Shown here: positions 31,600-40,514 of the stretch, piece by piece
Numbering within the stretch: position 1 is the first letter of the stretch
Layout: the number at the start of each line of letters is the position of its first letter
Assembly: GCA_038530575.1 (NCBI GenBank)
Contig: JBCBCP010000007.1
Location: 51,351-115,350, forward strand
Direction of reading: 5' to 3'
DNA: 64,000 bases
Source of the DNA: JBCBCP01 sp038530575
GTDB taxonomy: Bacteria > Pseudomonadota > Alphaproteobacteria > Rhodobacterales > Rhodobacteraceae
Translations under genes and position numbers: made by a program
Notes under the pieces: model-generated
What the model was told of the DNA's origin: nothing
Databases searched by the model: none
What the model saw: the letters and a program-made list of their open reading frames with translations, nothing else

Positions 31600-32781
31600 C
31601 TATTGCAGGTCGCCAAACGCCACTGCGAGCCGCTCTACCGCCTCTTGCACCCGCGCGCGGGGCGTCGCGATATTGAACCGCAGCCACGCATCGCCGCCCT
31701 TGCCGAAGGTCGGGCCGTGGTTGACGGCTATACAGGCATCCTGTTCGACCCGGCGTGTGAACTCCTCGCGGCTCATACCAGTGTCTTCAAAGCTGACCCA
31801 TGAGAGGTAGGTTGCCTCTAGTGCCATTGAGGATAGTCCGGGAATTGAATTGACGGCTTCGTCAAACAGCCGCCGGTTGCCGTCCAAGTAAACACATAAC
31901 TGATCGACCCAGGCCGCGCCTTCGGGCGAGTAGGCAGCGGTTGCCATGAACAGGCCAAAGGAATTCGGGCTCAGGCCCAGCGCCATCATCCGCGCCCCGA
32001 AACGTGCGCGCAAGTCTGGATCGGCGATGATCACGTTGCCCGAATGGCTGCCCGCGATGTTGAACGTCTTGGTGGTGGCCGTCATCATGACAAGCCGGTC
32101 CTCTATCCCCGGGATATGCGCCATGGGGATGTGGGTCTGGCCGGGCATCAGCAGGTCGTGGTGGATCTCGTCCGAGACAAGGATCAGCTCGTGCCGCTTG
32201 GCAAAGGCCGCAACGCCTTCGAGTTCTGCGCGGGTCCAGACGCGCCCGCCGGGGTTGTGGGGCGAGCAGAGGATCATCATCCGCTCCGTGCCGTCCATCG
32301 CGGCGTCCCACGCATCGAAATCGGGCACATACCGGCCCTCTTCGATGGGCATTTCCATCTCGACCACGCGGCGCCCTGCGGCGTTAATCACCTTGGCAAA
32401 GGCGTGGTACACGGGCGTCATCAGAACGACGCCATCGCCCGGCTGCGTGAAGGCATCGACGCACATTGCGGTGCCGTTCACGAGCCCATGGGTGGTGAAA
32501 ACGCTGGCCGGGTCCACATCCCAGCCGTGCCGCTCTTTCATCCACCACTGGATCGCCGCCTTGTAGCGGCTGTCGTCGCCGAAATAGCCCATGATCCCGT
32601 GATCGACCTGGCCCTGCACCGCATCCAGAACAACCTGCGGCGGCTTGAAGTCCATGTCGGCCACCCACATGGCCAACCCGCGGTCTTGCGGCACGCCGTA
32701 AATCGCCTCCATCATGTCCCACTTGACGCAATGGCTGCCGTGGCGGTCGATGATTTCGTCAAACGGATTGTCCAGGCTCAT
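31600..32781 (-). CDS. MalY/PatB-type PLP aminotransferase (cystathionine beta-lyase family)
   Basis: A 393-residue fold-type I PLP protein; the ATG at 32781 is the first start that gives the family opening. It contains LAMWVADMDFKPPQVVLDAV (about residues 37-56), SPHNPGGRVWTRAEL, LVSDEIHHDLLMPG and the PLP Lys in MMTATTKTFNIAGSHSG. MalY/PatB enzymes cleave cystathionine or cysteine C-S bonds; some act as transaminases. Sequence alone does not separate these. Divergent from the deformylase genes. Confidence 0.88.
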   Translation of the reverse strand: MSLDNPFDEIIDRHGSHCVKWDMMEAIYGVPQDRGLAMWVADMDFKPPQVVLDAVQGQVDHGIMGYFGDDSRYKAAIQWWMKERHGWDVDPASVFTTHGLVNGTAMCVDAFTQPGDGVVLMTPVYHAFAKVINAAGRRVVEMEMPIEEGRYVPDFDAWDAAMDGTERMMILCSPHNPGGRVWTRAELEGVAAFAKRHELILVSDEIHHDLLMPGQTHIPMAHIPGIEDRLVMMTATTKTFNIAGSHSGNVIIADPDLRARFGARMMALGLSPNSFGLFMATAAYSPEGAAWVDQLCVYLDGNRRLFDEAVNSIPGLSSMALEATYLSWVSFEDTGMSREEFTRRVEQDACIAVNHGPTFGKGGDAWLRFNIATPRARVQEAVERLAVAFGDLQ

Positions 32782-32880
32782 GATGCGGCTCCCTTGCGGC
32801 GTTCGGGTAAGCGTAACGCGGCGCACGTGGGGTGCAAGCCCGCGATTGCGGCGCTGCGCTGCATCGCCTAAATCGTCCTT

Positions 32881-33399
32881 ATGAAACGTCCCATTATCCT
32901 GCACCCTGACCCTCGCCTGAAAAAGTCCTCCGCGCCGATCGCCGACCTGACGGACGAGCTGCGCAGTCTGGGCAAGGACATGCTCAAGACCATGTACGAT
33001 GCGCCGGGGATTGGCCTGGCCGCGCCGCAGGTCGGTATCCTCAGCCGCTTGATCGTTATGGACTGCGTGAAGGGCGACAGCGAAAAGCCGCGCCCGTTGA
33101 TCATGTTCAACCCGGAGATCATCGCGTCTTCAGACGATCTGAACACCTATGAGGAAGGCTGCCTGTCGCTGCCCGAACAGTTTGCCGATGTGACCCGCCC
33201 TGCCGCGGTGCAGGTCCGCTGGATCGACGAGAACGGTACTGAGCAGACCGAGGAGATGGACGGCCTGTGGGCCACCTGCGTCCAGCATGAGATTGACCAC
33301 CTCGATGGCAAGCTGTTCATCGACTACCTCAAACCGCTCAAGCGTCAGATGATCACCCGTAAGATGGTCAAGATGAAGCGCGAGATTGCCCGCTCATGA
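32881..33399 (+). CDS. def: Peptide deformylase, copy 1
   Basis: A 172-residue enzyme with all three motifs: GIGLAAPQVG (about residues 42-51), EGCLSLPEQ (metal Cys) and QHEIDHLDGK (two metal His and catalytic Glu). It removes the N-formyl group from nascent proteins. This is the most canonical of the three tandem copies. It overlaps copy 2 by ATGA, leading to fmt. Confidence 0.96.
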   Translation: MKRPIILHPDPRLKKSSAPIADLTDELRSLGKDMLKTMYDAPGIGLAAPQVGILSRLIVMDCVKGDSEKPRPLIMFNPEIIASSDDLNTYEEGCLSLPEQFADVTRPAAVQVRWIDENGTEQTEEMDGLWATCVQHEIDHLDGKLFIDYLKPLKRQMITRKMVKMKREIARS

Positions 33400-33887
33400 T
33401 CCATCCCATCCTGCGCCATCCGGACCCGGTTCTGACCACGCCCTGCGCGCTGGTGGGCGAGATTACGGACGACATCCGCACCCTTGCCGCAAACATGCTG
33501 GAGACGATGTACGCAGCGCCAGGCCGGGGCCTTGCCGCCCCGCAGATCGGTGTGTCCTTTCGCCTGTTCGTGATGGACCCCGGCTGGAAAGAGGGCAGGC
33601 CGGAGCCGCTGGTTGCCATCAACCCGTCCATTACGCCGCTGGGCGAGGATATGGCGACCGCGGACGAGGGCTGTCTTTCGATCCCCGGCATCACCACCGC
33701 AATCACCCGCCCGGCCCGAATCCTGCTAAATTACATTGACACTGAAGGGCGGCGGCATAGCACCGAATTGACCGGCTTCGCCGCAGCCTGTGCGCAACAC
33801 GAAGCGGACCACCTTGATGGTATTCTCACGCTGGACCGGCTGAGTGCCGCGGACCGCGCCAAAGCCGAAAGCGAGTATGCCGCATGA
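33396..33887 (+). CDS. Peptide deformylase, copy 2
   Basis: A 163-residue paralogue with GRGLAAPQIG, EGCLSIPG and QHEADHLDG, so all metal ligands and the catalytic Glu are retained and activity is expected. Compared with copy 1 it lacks the basic C-terminal helix. It may have a different substrate range or metal preference. Coupled on both sides by ATGA overlaps. Confidence 0.92.
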   Translation: MIHPILRHPDPVLTTPCALVGEITDDIRTLAANMLETMYAAPGRGLAAPQIGVSFRLFVMDPGWKEGRPEPLVAINPSITPLGEDMATADEGCLSIPGITTAITRPARILLNYIDTEGRRHSTELTGFAAACAQHEADHLDGILTLDRLSAADRAKAESEYAA

Positions 33888-34384
33888 TCCGGCCCTTTCT
33901 TACATGGCCCGATAGCCGTTTGCGCACCGCCGCAGAAACCGTGGATGCGGTGACCGATGACATCCGTGCACTTTGGACCGATATGGTCGACACGATGGAT
34001 GCCATGCCGGGGCAGGGCGTCGGCCTTGCCGCACCGCAGATCGGTGTGATGCTGCGCGTCGCAGTGGTAGATGCCTCAGACACCCGCGACCGGCGCATCC
34101 TGATGGCGAACCCGGTAATCCTTGAGGCAGGAACCGAGATGGTCAAAGGCCAGGAAGCCTCGCCCAACCTGCCGGGCGTGTCAGCCGCGATTGAGCGGCC
34201 AAAGACGGTCACCATCCGATTTTTGAACGAAAAAGGCACCGTTGACCGGCGCGAACTGGAAGGGCTAGAGGCCCGTTCGGTGCAGCACCAGATCGATCAT
34301 CTGAACGGGCGTATGTATTTTGATCGCCTAACGAAGGTGCGCCGCGATATGCTGCTGCGCAAGGCACAGAAAGCGCAGCGATGA
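33884..34384 (+). CDS. Peptide deformylase-like protein, copy 3, metal Cys lost
   Basis: A 166-residue paralogue. The first motif is intact (GQGVGLAAPQIG) and so is HQIDHLNG, but the EGCLS motif reads EASPNLPG, replacing the metal-binding Cys by Ser, and HExDH has Gln for the catalytic Glu. Two catalytic residues are therefore missing, so classical deformylase activity is unlikely. The fold and operon position are maintained, which suggests a kept non-catalytic or altered role. Overlaps fmt by ATGA. Confidence 0.88.
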   Translation: MIRPFLTWPDSRLRTAAETVDAVTDDIRALWTDMVDTMDAMPGQGVGLAAPQIGVMLRVAVVDASDTRDRRILMANPVILEAGTEMVKGQEASPNLPGVSAAIERPKTVTIRFLNEKGTVDRRELEGLEARSVQHQIDHLNGRMYFDRLTKVRRDMLLRKAQKAQR

Positions 34385-35280
34385 AGGTCCTGTTCATGGG
34401 CACGCCGGAGTTTTCGGTTCCGGTCCTGCAGGCGCTGCACGATGCAGGGCATGAGATTGTCGGTGTCTACACCCAGCCGCCACGCCCTGCAGGCCGCGGC
34501 AAGCGCGACCGGCCCAGCCCGGTGCACCAACGCGCTCTCGACCTAGGCCTGCCGGTACACCATCCGACCAAGTTGAAACCCGAGGCGGACGCCATCAAGG
34601 CGCTTGGCGCAGATGTCGGCGTGGTTGTTGCCTATGGTCTGATCCTGCCGCAAGCGGTGCTGGACGCGCCCACGCACGGTTGCCTCAATATCCATGCTTC
34701 GCTTCTGCCGCGATGGCGCGGCGCGGCGCCGATCCACCGGGCGATTATGGCACAAGATACCGAAACTGGGATCTGCATCATGCAGATGGAAGCGGGGCTC
34801 GACACCGGCCCGGTTCTTCTGCGCGAGGCGACTGCAATAGGGCCTGAAGAAACGACAGGCGGCTTGCATGACCGGCTGAGCGTGATGGGGGCGCGATTGA
34901 TTACGCAGACGTTGGAGCGGTTGCACGACCTTACGCCAGAGCTGCAATCTGAAGACGGCGTTACCTACGCGGAAAAGATCGTCAAGGCAGAGGCCCGCAT
35001 TGACTGGACCCTTACCGCGGCCGAAGTTGATGCTCAGATCCGCGGCCTCAGCCCCTTTCCCGGCGCGTGGTTTAACCTGTCGGGGGCCCGGATCAAGGTC
35101 TTGGGCAGCAGGCTTGGCGCGGGAACTGGCCCCGCAGGCACCGCACTCGATGACGAGCTGACTATCGCATGCGGTAGTGGCGCGGTGCAGCTGACCCGGC
35201 TGCAGAAGGCGGGCAAGGGCCCCGTAGACGCGGCGCAATTCCTCAACGGTAACTCAGTTTCTGCAGGCACGAGGCTCTAG
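34381..35280 (+). CDS. fmt: Methionyl-tRNA formyltransferase
   Basis: A 299-residue enzyme with the opening VLFMGTPEFSVPVLQALHDA, the PPRPAGRGKRDRPSPVHQRA tRNA-binding loop, and the catalytic core CLNIHASLLPRWRGAAPIHRA (Asn, His and nearby Asp). It formylates initiator Met-tRNA with 10-formyl-THF. It is the partner of deformylase and translationally coupled to the three def-type genes. Confidence 0.97.
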   Translation: MKVLFMGTPEFSVPVLQALHDAGHEIVGVYTQPPRPAGRGKRDRPSPVHQRALDLGLPVHHPTKLKPEADAIKALGADVGVVVAYGLILPQAVLDAPTHGCLNIHASLLPRWRGAAPIHRAIMAQDTETGICIMQMEAGLDTGPVLLREATAIGPEETTGGLHDRLSVMGARLITQTLERLHDLTPELQSEDGVTYAEKIVKAEARIDWTLTAAEVDAQIRGLSPFPGAWFNLSGARIKVLGSRLGAGTGPAGTALDDELTIACGSGAVQLTRLQKAGKGPVDAAQFLNGNSVSAGTRL

Positions 35281-35282
35281 TT

Positions 35283-35519
35283 ATGTTTCCAACGCTTATC
35301 GGCACCGTCGTAATTGCGGGGATTGTCGGCTACGTGTCTGAAAAATCGCGCTTTACGCATAACGGATACGTGCCATCGATCATCATCTGCGTCGGCGGCG
35401 CGTTCCTTTTTTACTTTGTGTCGCTCATGTTCGGCATCCGCTTTGGAGCACCCGGCGTTCAGGCGATTGTGGCGTCCATCGGCGCGCTGATCATCGTCCC
35501 GACCCACTGGCGCAAATAA
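35283..35519 (+). CDS. Small three-helix membrane protein (GlsB/YeaQ-like)
   Basis: A 78-residue membrane protein that starts two bases after the fmt stop. Three hydrophobic stretches are visible (LIGTVVIAGIVGYVSE, SIIICVGGAFLFYFVSLMFG and VQAIVASIGALIIVPTHW), the layout of the YeaQ/GlsB/transglycosylase-associated family. The role of this family is unclear, possibly envelope stress. Probably read through from the def-fmt operon. Confidence 0.7.
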   Translation: MFPTLIGTVVIAGIVGYVSEKSRFTHNGYVPSIIICVGGAFLFYFVSLMFGIRFGAPGVQAIVASIGALIIVPTHWRK

Positions 35520-35525
35520 CGCGGT

Positions 35526-36149
35526 CTATTCCTTGGGGGGACCATGCCGGTAATTCGGCAGGCGCCAACCGAAGGCAATCGACCCGGCTCGCAAGGCCCA
35601 GGTGACGCCGGCCCCAACGGCCAGATGCCACGGCGCTGGTACGGGAAGCAGCGTGGCCGCCCAGAGGCACAGTGCCCCGCCAAAAGCAGCAGAAACGTAC
35701 AATTCTCCCTGCTTTAGGACGACCGGCACATCACCGACGACCACGTCGCGCATCAGTCCACCCAGGCAGCCGGTAACGACCCCCATCAGCACCACAATCA
35801 CCGGCGGTTGACCCAGTGACAACGCAACGGCGCAGCCCGCCGCCATCGCGATGGCGAGGGCCAGTGCGTCTAGCCACAAGAGCGTGCGCAACCGGCTCTC
35901 CAGCAGATGCGCCGTAAAAAAGACGAGGATTGCTGCGCCTGCCGCTACGCCCAGATAGGCGGGTTGCGCCATCCAGAAGATCGGGTTTCGATCTAGCAAA
36001 ACGTCGCGCGCCGTACCGCCGCCGACCGCGGTCAGGCAAGCCACAAAGAGAAAACCCACTGGGTCAAGCTGAGCGCGACTCGCCACCAGCGCGCCGGTCA
36101 GCGCAAAGATAAACACGGACCCAAAATCGAGAAGCGCCGCGGGCGTCAT
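35526..36149 (-). CDS. TRIC/UPF0126 (YadS-like) membrane protein
   Basis: A 207-residue protein with seven hydrophobic helices. It has an internal repeat with GGGTARDVLLDRNPIFWM and GGLMRDVVVGDVPVVL, the two glycine-rich motifs of bacterial TRIC homologues, which form trimeric cation channels. Only structural homologues have been characterised; the physiological role in this genus is unknown. Confidence 0.88.
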   Translation of the reverse strand: MTPAALLDFGSVFIFALTGALVASRAQLDPVGFLFVACLTAVGGGTARDVLLDRNPIFWMAQPAYLGVAAGAAILVFFTAHLLESRLRTLLWLDALALAIAMAAGCAVALSLGQPPVIVVLMGVVTGCLGGLMRDVVVGDVPVVLKQGELYVSAAFGGALCLWAATLLPVPAPWHLAVGAGVTWALRAGSIAFGWRLPNYRHGPPKE

Positions 36150-36197
36150 GGGTGCCCCGGACTTGGTGATGTTGGGCTGCTGCAGGTATGGTGCATG

Positions 36198-36653
36198 TCA
36201 GTTTGACTTGAAGGGTTTCATGCCTTTGCGCGCCAGTTCGTCCGCGCGCTCGTTTTCCGGGTGGCCTGCATGGCCCTTCACCCACTTCCATGTCACATCA
36301 TGACGTGCTTGTGCCGTGTCCAGCCTTTGCCAGAGCTCAGCGTTTGCAACGGGCTTTTTCGATGCATTCTTCCAGCCGTTTCGCTTCCAACCGTGGATCC
36401 ACGAAGTGATGCCGTTTTTCACGTAGTTGCTGTCAGTCACGACGGTGATCTTGCTGGTCCGATCCAGCGCCTCCAGCGCAGATATCGCCGCCATCAGCTC
36501 CATCTGATTGTTCGTGGTTGCACCGGAACCACCGGACATTTCACGTTCCTTTACAACAGTCTGGCCGTCTTTCGCTTGTAGCAGGACGCCCCAGCCGCCG
36601 GGGCCGGGGTTGCCGCTGCACGCGCCGTCCGTATAGGCGAAAAGCTCAGCCAT
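36198..36653 (-). CDS. rnhA: Ribonuclease HI
   Basis: A 151-residue enzyme with the four-carboxylate active site: Asp in FAYTDGACSGNPGPGGWG, Glu in TNNQMELMAAISALE, Asp in VVTDSNYVKNGI and Asp in HPENERADELARKG. The WIHGWKRNGWK stretch is the basic handle. It degrades RNA in RNA-DNA hybrids and removes R-loops. It overlaps the methyltransferase gene by eight bases. Confidence 0.97.
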   Translation of the reverse strand: MAELFAYTDGACSGNPGPGGWGVLLQAKDGQTVVKEREMSGGSGATTNNQMELMAAISALEALDRTSKITVVTDSNYVKNGITSWIHGWKRNGWKNASKKPVANAELWQRLDTAQARHDVTWKWVKGHAGHPENERADELARKGMKPFKSN

Positions 36654-37236
36654 GGGCGCTGATGCAGATCCAGTCTGCCTCCGTCCCGTCGAGGCCTACG
36701 TCGCGGCCAAAGCTGCGGCTTTGCACGCTTAGTCCCGCCTCGGTCAGCAGGCCGCTTAGCTCTTCGTCGGTGTAGTAGGTGTAAAGTCGGCCGATGGAGT
36801 CGCGGTGCGCGTCTGTGCCGAGCTTCATGCCGATGTGGAACCGGCCGCCGTCCTTTAGCGCGGCCCGCAGGTGGCGCAGGTGGCCGGGCATCGCGGCGCG
36901 CGGTGCGTGCAGAAGCGAGAAATTTGCCCAGATCCCGTCAAAGCTGCCCGCCTCAAGCGGGCCGTCGAAGGCTTGTTGTCGTGCTTCGACGCCTTGATGC
37001 TGCGCGGCGAGGGCGACCATTTCGGCCACCGCATCCGTGGCCAGAACGCGCATGCCAGCCTCCGCCATGGTCCGTGCCGCAAAGCCCGGCCCGCAGCCCA
37101 AATCGAGCACCCGTGCCCCCTGCGGCAGCGCGTCTAGAAATGCGGCGAGGTGGCGGTCGATCCTGTCGCTCCTTGTCAGGTTCGCGTAGTCGCGCGCCTT
37201 TTGGGCGTAGACGCTCAGGGTCTCATCATCGCTCAA
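36646..37236 (-). CDS. Class I SAM-dependent methyltransferase
   Basis: A 196-residue protein. I start it at a TTG at 37234-37236 that overlaps the upstream TGA and has GGAG seven bases before it; the longer frame upstream belongs to another gene. The SAM-binding motif is VLDLGCGPGFAARTMAEAG (about residues 45-63), followed by LATDAVAEMV and FDGIWANFSLLH. This is a small-molecule Ubi/Tam-like methyltransferase. Substrate unknown. Confidence 0.85.
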   Translation of the reverse strand: MSDDETLSVYAQKARDYANLTRSDRIDRHLAAFLDALPQGARVLDLGCGPGFAARTMAEAGMRVLATDAVAEMVALAAQHQGVEARQQAFDGPLEAGSFDGIWANFSLLHAPRAAMPGHLRHLRAALKDGGRFHIGMKLGTDAHRDSIGRLYTYYTDEELSGLLTEAGLSVQSRSFGRDVGLDGTEADWICISAHG

Positions 37237-37685
37237 AGGAACACTCCAATACCGAGGCAAATCAACACGATAGACGTCAGCAGAACCCGCAGGCTCATCC
37301 ACCAGCGCGGCGTCAGGCCCCACGTGAAAAAAGCGTAATCCAGCAGCAGCAGCCCGGCAAAGCCGAACATCAGGTTCATGCCTGCGCTGACCGGCCCGCC
37401 GCCCGTCATGAAGAAGGCCCAAAGCGCAGGCAGCACCGACAGTGCGTAGCCCATGGCCGCCTGCGCGCCGTCTGCCTTTGTCGCAAAGCCCCAAAGGACG
37501 CCTGACATGAACGACAGGATCACCGAGCCGTAGAAAAGCTGCACATACGGCCCGACAAAGCGCGATCCGAACGTGGACAGCCCGAACGTGGCGAGGTCCG
37601 CCGACAGCAGTGTCGCCGCGCCCCAGACAAAGGGGATCAGGCCCGCAAGGCCAAGGAGCAGCGGCGCCAAGGGCACGCGGGTCAT
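37233..37685 (-). CDS. DUF3429 membrane protein
   Basis: A 150-residue protein with four to five membrane helices, starting at an ATG that overlaps the upstream stop. GLIPFVWGAATLL, VQLFYGSVILSFMSGVLWGF and YALSVLPALWAFFMTG are typical of DUF3429 (TMEM69-like) proteins. Function unknown. It is part of a five-gene minus-strand overlap chain with rnhA. Confidence 0.8.
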   Translation of the reverse strand: MTRVPLAPLLLGLAGLIPFVWGAATLLSADLATFGLSTFGSRFVGPYVQLFYGSVILSFMSGVLWGFATKADGAQAAMGYALSVLPALWAFFMTGGGPVSAGMNLMFGFAGLLLLDYAFFTWGLTPRWWMSLRVLLTSIVLICLGIGVFL

Positions 37686-38134
37686 GGCAACTCTCCGATC
37701 AGCGCTGCAATTCGGCGTGCCCGGGTTTCGGCGCGTTTGGCGGTATTTACGCTGTGTAGCATGCCCCTGCGTTTGCCTGGTGTCAGGGCTTCCCAATCCG
37801 CGCTTCGGCCTGCAGCGCGTAATGCGGCCATGACGTCCTCCGGCACCTTGACCGCGTTCGGGTCGGCAGGCCTGATGCGCGCCTCGAACGCGGTCCCTGG
37901 GGTCAGACCGGCCTCGTCCAGAAAGCTGGAGCCGGTGTAGACAAAGCTGCCGTCGATCACCGGGGCTTTGGTCAGCGCGAGGTTTATCGGATGGTCAGCA
38001 AACTCGCCCTGGATCCGCTTTGTGCCGGTCGGCAAGGCGGCGATCACATCATTGAGAATGGGCACAATGGTGTAGGTTTTTTCGCCGCAGATCAGCGGCT
38101 CCACCACCGCATCAAAGGTCAGGTAGTCGCTCAT
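37682..38134 (-). CDS. DUF1905 / YdeI-like protein
   Basis: A 150-residue soluble protein. The first half is a DUF1905-type barrel (TFDAVVEPLICGEKTYTIVPI and KAPVIDGSFVYTGSSFLDEAG). The second half has EDVMAALRAAGRSADWEALT and KRRGMLHSVNTAKRAETRAR, the C-terminal helical module of YdeI/OmpD-associated proteins. No proven role; YdeI-like proteins are linked to peptide or polymyxin resistance. Start chosen at 38134 in an ATGA overlap. Confidence 0.7.
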   Translation of the reverse strand: MSDYLTFDAVVEPLICGEKTYTIVPILNDVIAALPTGTKRIQGEFADHPINLALTKAPVIDGSFVYTGSSFLDEAGLTPGTAFEARIRPADPNAVKVPEDVMAALRAAGRSADWEALTPGKRRGMLHSVNTAKRAETRARRIAALIGELP

Positions 38135-38745
38135 GCCCGCTCCAGTGCGAGGCGGCCTGCCAAGAGTGCGAAGATGGCGGCAAAGGACCGGTTCAGCCAC
38201 GCCATCACCCGCGCCGAGCCCAGAACGTAAGCACGCGCGGCCGCTGCGAAGAGGCCATAGAAAACGAAAACTGCAAAGGTCATGGCCATGAACACCGCGC
38301 CAAGGCGGATCATCTCAAGTGTCGCGGTTTCCGGCATGCCCGACAGGAAAGGTGGCAGCAAGGCAAGAAAGAAGATGGATAGCTTTGGGTTCAGAATGTT
38401 GATGAGCGCGCCGCGCATCGCGATCTTCAAGCCAGGCTCGGGCGAGGCGTTCTCGCGCACTTCTAATGCGCCGCCAGCCCGCAGCGCCTGCCACGCCAGA
38501 TAGAGGAGGTAGGCGACCCCAGCGAACTTCACCACCGTGAACAAGACCGCAGAGGAGTGCAAAAGCGCGGCAAGTCCTAACGTGGCAGCGGCGAGGTGCG
38601 GAACGATACCGAAGGTGCAGCCCAGCGCGGCCCATAGCGCCGCGCGGCGGCCCCGACCAAGGCCAAGCGCAAGCGTGTATATGACGCCTGTACCGGGCGC
38701 GAGTACCACCACAAAGGCAGTGATGAGAAATTGCATGGATATCAT
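38131..38745 (-). CDS. LysE/RhtB-family amino-acid exporter
   Basis: A 204-residue protein with six hydrophobic helices and the family signature VVVLAPGTGVIYTLALGLGRG (about residues 12-32), then GCTFGIVPHLAAATLGLAAL and YLLYLAWQALRAGG. It exports amino acids or derivatives. First gene of the overlap chain ending in rnhA; the substrate is not predictable. Confidence 0.9.
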   Translation of the reverse strand: MISMQFLITAFVVVLAPGTGVIYTLALGLGRGRRAALWAALGCTFGIVPHLAAATLGLAALLHSSAVLFTVVKFAGVAYLLYLAWQALRAGGALEVRENASPEPGLKIAMRGALINILNPKLSIFFLALLPPFLSGMPETATLEMIRLGAVFMAMTFAVFVFYGLFAAAARAYVLGSARVMAWLNRSFAAIFALLAGRLALERA

Positions 38746-38798
38746 GAGGAGCCTCTTTTGCTGCGGAGCCTAGGCCCGGCAAGGCGGGGCGACAAGCC

Positions 38799-39749
38799 TC
38801 AGGCCGGTTCGCGCAGAACGCGGGGAACCTTGAATTCGACGTTTTCAACCGCCGTTTCCACGATCTCGACCGTCACATCATATCGGGCTCGGAAGGCGTC
38901 TGCGACTTCGTTGATCAACACCTCCGGTGCGCTGGCCCCGGCGGTGATGCCAATGGACGTGATCCCGTCCAGCGCGCGCCAATCTATATCATCCGCGCGC
39001 TGCACCAGCTGCGCATAAGAGCACCCGGCACGTGCGCCAACTTCGACCAATCGCTTGGAATTACTGGAATTTGGCGCGCCAACCACCAGCATCGCGTCGC
39101 ATTTAGGTGCTATCGCCTTGACGGCTTCCTGACGGTTGGTTGTGGCGTAGCAGATGTCTTCTTTGTGAGGGCCAACGATGCCCGGAAAGCGGGCTTGTAG
39201 CGCCGCGACAATGTCCGCGGTGTCATCGACCGATAAGGTCGTCTGGGTGACAAAGGCAAGCTTGGCCGGGTCCCGGACTTCAACTGTTGCCACATCCTCG
39301 ACCGTCTCGACCAAAAGCACTTCGCCCTCGGGCAGTTGGCCCATGGTGCCAACGGTTTCGGGGTGGCCGTCATGGCCAATCATGATCATTTGAAGCCCGT
39401 TGTCCGCGTGGCGCTGGGCTTCGATATGAACTTTGCTGACCAGCGGACAGGTGGCATCGACATAGACCATTTCCCGCCGGGCAGCCTCAGCCGGAATGGC
39501 TTTGGGCACACCATGCGCGGAAAAAATAACCGGACGGTCGTCTGGGCACGCATCCAGCTCTTCGACAAACACCGCACCCTTGGCTCGCAAATCATCGACC
39601 ACGTATTTGTTGTGAACGATCTCGTGCCGCACGTAGACCGGTGCGCCCCATTTCTGCAGCGCCATTTCAACGATCTTGATGGCGCGGTCGACCCCGGCGC
39701 AGAACCCGCGCGGGGCGGCCATGTAAAGGGTAAGGGGCGGTTTGCTCAT
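38799..39749 (-). CDS. ispH: 4-hydroxy-3-methylbut-2-enyl diphosphate reductase
   Basis: A 316-residue enzyme. The Fe-S Cys residues are in AAPRGFCAGVDRAIKIVE, DATCPLVSKVH and ICYATTNRQEAV. The substrate-binding motifs IGHDGHPETVGTMGQ and VVGAPNSSNSKRLVE are present. It makes IPP and DMAPP in the last step of the MEP pathway. Transcribed alone, away from other isoprenoid genes in the window. Confidence 0.97.
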   Translation of the reverse strand: MSKPPLTLYMAAPRGFCAGVDRAIKIVEMALQKWGAPVYVRHEIVHNKYVVDDLRAKGAVFVEELDACPDDRPVIFSAHGVPKAIPAEAARREMVYVDATCPLVSKVHIEAQRHADNGLQMIMIGHDGHPETVGTMGQLPEGEVLLVETVEDVATVEVRDPAKLAFVTQTTLSVDDTADIVAALQARFPGIVGPHKEDICYATTNRQEAVKAIAPKCDAMLVVGAPNSSNSKRLVEVGARAGCSYAQLVQRADDIDWRALDGITSIGITAGASAPEVLINEVADAFRARYDVTVEIVETAVENVEFKVPRVLREPA

Positions 39750-39804
39750 AAATAGTCTCCAGCAGGTCGCCCCGTGCTAGCGCCGGGGCGCACTGCCGTC
39801 AATT

Positions 39805-40377
39805 TCACCGCTCCGCCGAGACCGGGCTAGGGCGTGCAGGCGCGTCCTCGCGTGGGGGGCGTCCGATCACGTCCTTCAACTCGTCCAGTTCGATGAAGTT
39901 ATCGGCCTGTCTGCGCAAATCGTCCGCGATCATCGGGGGCTGGCTGCGGATCGTAGAGACAACGGAGACGCGAACGCCCTGACGCTGCAGGCTTTCGACC
40001 AGCGGGCGAAAGTCGCCGTCGCCAGAAAACAGAACGATGTGATCGATCCGCGGCGCAAGCTCCATAGCATCGACCGCAAGTTCGATGTCCATGTTACCCT
40101 TCACCTTACGACGGCCCATGGAGTCGGTGTATTCCTTGGCCGGCTTGGTCACCATGGTGAAGCCATTGTAATTAAGCCAATCGACCAAAGGGCGGATCGG
40201 GGAATACTCATCATTTTCCAGCAGCGCCGTGTAGTAAAATGCGCGCAGTAACTTCCCGCGCCGCATGAACTCCTGACGAAGCAATTTGTAGTCGATGTCG
40301 AAACCCAGCGCTTTGGCGGCGGCGTATAGATTCGATCCATCGATGAACAGCGCAAGCCGTTCGTCCTTGTAGAACAT
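39805..40377 (-). CDS. NYN-domain (LabA/DUF88) putative ribonuclease
   Basis: A 190-residue protein starting at 40377. The PIN-like NYN fold has its acidic residues in ALFIDGSNLYAAAKALG (about residues 9-25), GNMDIELAVDAME and VLFSGDGDFRPLVESLQRQG. The conserved Asp residues are kept, so metal-dependent RNase activity is plausible. Divergent from folK; such proteins often accompany RNA-metabolism genes. Confidence 0.88.
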   Translation of the reverse strand: MFYKDERLALFIDGSNLYAAAKALGFDIDYKLLRQEFMRRGKLLRAFYYTALLENDEYSPIRPLVDWLNYNGFTMVTKPAKEYTDSMGRRKVKGNMDIELAVDAMELAPRIDHIVLFSGDGDFRPLVESLQRQGVRVSVVSTIRSQPPMIADDLRRQADNFIELDELKDVIGRPPREDAPARPSPVSAER

Positions 40378-40514
40378 CAAAGATCCTTCCAAAAATGCGT
40401 GCCGCCGCGTTTTTTCCGTGAGTGGTATTATTTGGAGCGGTTGCACATGCGGACGGTAAAATAAGTAATTTGAAGTATGCCGCAAGACGCAACACCGGTC
40501 AAAGGAAGCTGTGA

